Origin: UBA668 sp038328705
Lineage (GTDB): Bacteria > Actinomycetota > Acidimicrobiia > Acidimicrobiales > Ilumatobacteraceae
DNA length: 16,498 nt
Assembly (NCBI GenBank): GCA_038328705.1
Contig: JBBQMG010000095.1
Coordinates: 1-16,498 of the forward strand
Direction: 5' to 3'
Shown here: positions 15,108 to 16,498 of the stretch, piece after piece
Layout of the letters: every line of letters begins with the position of its first letter
How positions within the stretch are numbered: position 1 is the first letter of the stretch
Notes under the pieces: generated by a model
Databases searched by the model: none
What the model saw: only the letters and a program-made list of their open reading frames with translations
Told to the model about the DNA's origin: nothing
Made by a program: the position numbers and the translations under genes

Positions 15108-15761
15108 CTATCGGTGTCGACGTTGGCGGGCGACCTCAAATGCGAGCACCGTCGCCGCCATCGCAACATTCAGACTCTCCGCGGCACCGGCGTGGGGGAT
15201 TGTCAGCCAGCCATCAACAGGCGCATCGTCCGGCACGCCATGGGCTTCGTTGCCCACGACAACGGCCACGCGGCCAGTGAGGTCGGCCTCGGTGTAGGCC
15301 GTGCCGTGGTGCGACGAGGTTGCCAGCACGCGCAGGCCGGCGGCCTGCAGCACGTCGAGTTCGGCAGCCACGACCGGAATACGGAACAACGAACCGGCGG
15401 TGGCCCGCACCACTTTCGGGTTGAACGGATCGACCGAGCCGGGAGTGAAGACAACCGCTTGCGCGCCGGCGGCTTCGGCGGACCGGATGATGGTGCCAGC
15501 GTTCCCGGGGTCGGCCAGACGATGCGCAACCATCACGAAGTCCGCATCCAACGGCAGCACACACTCACGCTGGCGCACGACAGCCAACACCGGCTGCGGG
15601 GCCTCGGTGGACGCGACACGTTCGATCACGTTCGGTGCCAGCTCGTACACCGGCCCAGCTGACTGGACTGCTGCAGCACCAGGCGCTACGAACTGCGCCT
15701 CGATCTCCCAACCCGCGGCAACTGCCTGAGCAATCAGCAATGGGCCTTCGACAACGAACAC
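15108..15761 (-). CDS. TrmH/SpoU-family RNA 2'-O-methyltransferase
   Basis: SAM-dependent RNA ribose methyltransferase of the SPOUT superfamily. Motif 1 is HRLADPGNAGTIIRSAEAAG, motif 2 is VVVGNEAHGVPDD, motif 3 is IPHAGAAESLNVAMAATVLA, which together form the trefoil-knot SAM site. In M. tuberculosis the same slot between rplT and pheS holds tsnR, so the target is probably rRNA or tRNA; the exact nucleotide cannot be told. The only standard start is GTG 15761 (217 residues, FVVEGPLLIAQAV). The frame continues upstream with LTFSSPKVQRLRRLLGRRSA then RSDEG, typical of the family N-terminal substrate-binding domain, up to CTG 15860, which overlaps the rplT stop. No ATG, GTG or TTG occurs there before a stop at 15888-15890. 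The real start is therefore probably near 15860 with a CTG, or the 5' end is altered. Confidence 0.85.
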   Translation of the reverse strand: MFVVEGPLLIAQAVAAGWEIEAQFVAPGAAAVQSAGPVYELAPNVIERVASTEAPQPVLAVVRQRECVLPLDADFVMVAHRLADPGNAGTIIRSAEAAGAQAVVFTPGSVDPFNPKVVRATAGSLFRIPVVAAELDVLQAAGLRVLATSSHHGTAYTEADLTGRVAVVVGNEAHGVPDDAPVDGWLTIPHAGAAESLNVAMAATVLAFEVARQRRHR

Positions 15762-15780
15762 ACCTTCGTCGGAACGCGCA

Positions 15781-15806
15781 CTGCGGCGCCCCAGGAGGCG
15801 CCGCAG
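15781..15806. other. Perfect 10-bp GC hairpin inside the methyltransferase 5' region
   Basis: CTGCGGCGCC and GGCGCCGCAG are exact reverse complements around the 6-nt loop CCAGGA. No T-run follows on either strand. It lies between the rplT stop (15857) and the GTG at 15761, within codons that spell RLRRLLGRRS. It could slow or terminate part of the transcription coming from rplT, or may merely reflect codons for a basic helix. Confidence 0.55.
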
Positions 15807-15856
15807 TCGTTGAACCTTGGGGCTCGAGAAAGTGAGCCCAGCGGTATCGGGGACGC

Positions 15857-16255
15857 TCAGAAAGCAGCCTTGTCGGCCGACTTGGCGTCAGCGGTCTTGG
15901 CGTCCAGAGCACCCTTGGCTGCATGAACCAATGCAGTGAATGCGGCGGCGTCGGTGATGGCCAGATCTGACATCACCTTGCGGTCGACCTCGATACCAGC
16001 AGCGTTGAGGCCGGCAATGAAGCGGCTGTAGCTGATGTCATTGAGCCGGCACGCAGCGTTGATGCGCTGAATCCACAGGCGACGGAACTCGCCCTTCTTG
16101 GCGCGACGGTCGCGGAACGCGTACTGACCGCTCTTCATCACCTGCTCGTTGGCCGCCCGGACCGAGCGGCTCTTGTTGCCGTAGTAACCCTTCGCCCGCT
16201 CGAGCACCTGCTTACGGTGCTTCTTCGAGCCGACTGCGCGCTTTACACGAGCCAT
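15857..16255 (-). CDS. rplT: 50S ribosomal protein L20
   Basis: Binds 23S rRNA early in large-subunit assembly. 132 residues. The basic N-terminal extension starts MARVKRAVGSKKHRKQVLER, followed by AKGYYGNKSRSVRAANEQVM and FRRLWIQRINAACRLNDISY with SRFIAGLNAAGIEVDRKVMS in the globular domain. The family usually ends near 117-120 residues; here an Ala/Asp/Lys-rich tail (KTADAKSADKAAF) adds about a dozen. ATG 16255 has AAGGAGA 8 nt upstream. It follows rpmI by 62 nt. In bacteria with infC-rpmI-rplT operons L20 often represses its own operon, but the leader needed for this lies outside the window. Confidence 0.98.
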   Translation of the reverse strand: MARVKRAVGSKKHRKQVLERAKGYYGNKSRSVRAANEQVMKSGQYAFRDRRAKKGEFRRLWIQRINAACRLNDISYSRFIAGLNAAGIEVDRKVMSDLAITDAAAFTALVHAAKGALDAKTADAKSADKAAF

Positions 16256-16317
16256 AGTTGTGTCTCCTTCTCTTCGTTCTTGTTCTTAGTGTCGTTGTCG
16301 TTCGCGGTGATTCGGGA

Positions 16318-16498
16318 TCAGCGCTTGGCGAGCAGGCGCTTGATCTTCTTCGCGTCGCCGGGGTGGACATCGACCTGGCCGTCGAGGCGACGGGTGCGGG
16401 TGGACGGCTTCTTCTCGAACAGGTGCTGACGGTTCTGCTGCAAACGGCGCAGCTTGCCGGTACCGGTCGTCTTGAACCGCTTGGCCGCGGTCTTGCTG
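16318..16498 (-). CDS. rpmI: 50S ribosomal protein L35 (5' end cut by the window edge)
   Basis: The last 59 residues are visible from 16497 to the TGA at 16320-16318, plus one base of a preceding codon. The text SKTAAKRFKTTGTGKLRRLQ, then QNRQHLFEKKPSTRTRRLDG and a closing DAKKIKRLLAKR is typical of L35. Only about four to six N-terminal residues (usually MPKMK) are missing. Order and spacing with rplT match the infC-rpmI-rplT operon, and infC is expected beyond the right edge. Confidence 0.96.
   Translation of the reverse strand, partial: SKTAAKRFKTTGTGKLRRLQQNRQHLFEKKPSTRTRRLDGQVDVHPGDAKKIKRLLAKR

Overview
The window comes from a high-GC Gram-positive bacterium, most likely an actinobacterium. 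The gene order rpmI-rplT-TrmH/TsnR methyltransferase-pheS-pheT-argC-B-D-F-R-H-...-tyrS, here all on the minus strand, follows the actinobacterial order known from Mycobacterium tuberculosis (Rv1642-Rv1659 and onwards). Protein style and a leaderless-looking argC promoter suggest a deep-branching lineage such as Acidimicrobiia; that placement is inference. No tRNA, rRNA, CRISPR array, integrase or insertion sequence was seen.

Right part (11.7-16.5 kb, minus strand): the end of a ribosomal-protein and phenylalanyl-tRNA synthetase operon. It holds rpmI (L35, cut by the window edge), rplT (L20), a TrmH/SpoU-family RNA methyltransferase with an odd 5' end, pheS and pheT. Between pheT and the arg operon lies a YqgE/AlgH-family gene on the plus strand. 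It diverges from argC across a 67-bp region carrying a perfect palindrome that looks like an ArgR operator.

Middle (5.2-11.05 kb, minus strand): a tight arginine operon argC-argB-argD-argF-argR-argH, with four of the five junctions being 4-nt start/stop overlaps. argJ, normally between argC and argB, and argG, normally between argR and argH, are both absent. The genes give NAGK, NAGPR, acetylornithine aminotransferase, ornithine carbamoyltransferase, the arginine repressor and argininosuccinate lyase. Deacetylation to ornithine and argininosuccinate synthesis must be encoded elsewhere.

Left part (0-5.2 kb): an accessory block between argH and tyrS. It has an intact hemerythrin-like gene, a secreted His-rich protein gene with three frameshifts, and two oppositely oriented split-barrel (PNPOx-like) genes, one fused to GAF and winged-helix-like domains, both frameshifted. 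Re-joining the frames gives nearly complete family-like proteins. The damage is confined to about 3 kb while the surrounding 12 kb reads cleanly, so this is either a recently decaying redox or stress module or a locally poor stretch of sequence. Further left are an intact DUF2332 gene and, head-to-head with it, the N-terminal 180 codons of tyrS.

Every stretch is accounted for. The longest gene-free gaps are 5022-5169 (hairpin and a 9-bp direct repeat) and 3526-3668 (divergent intergenic region, no convincing promoter).
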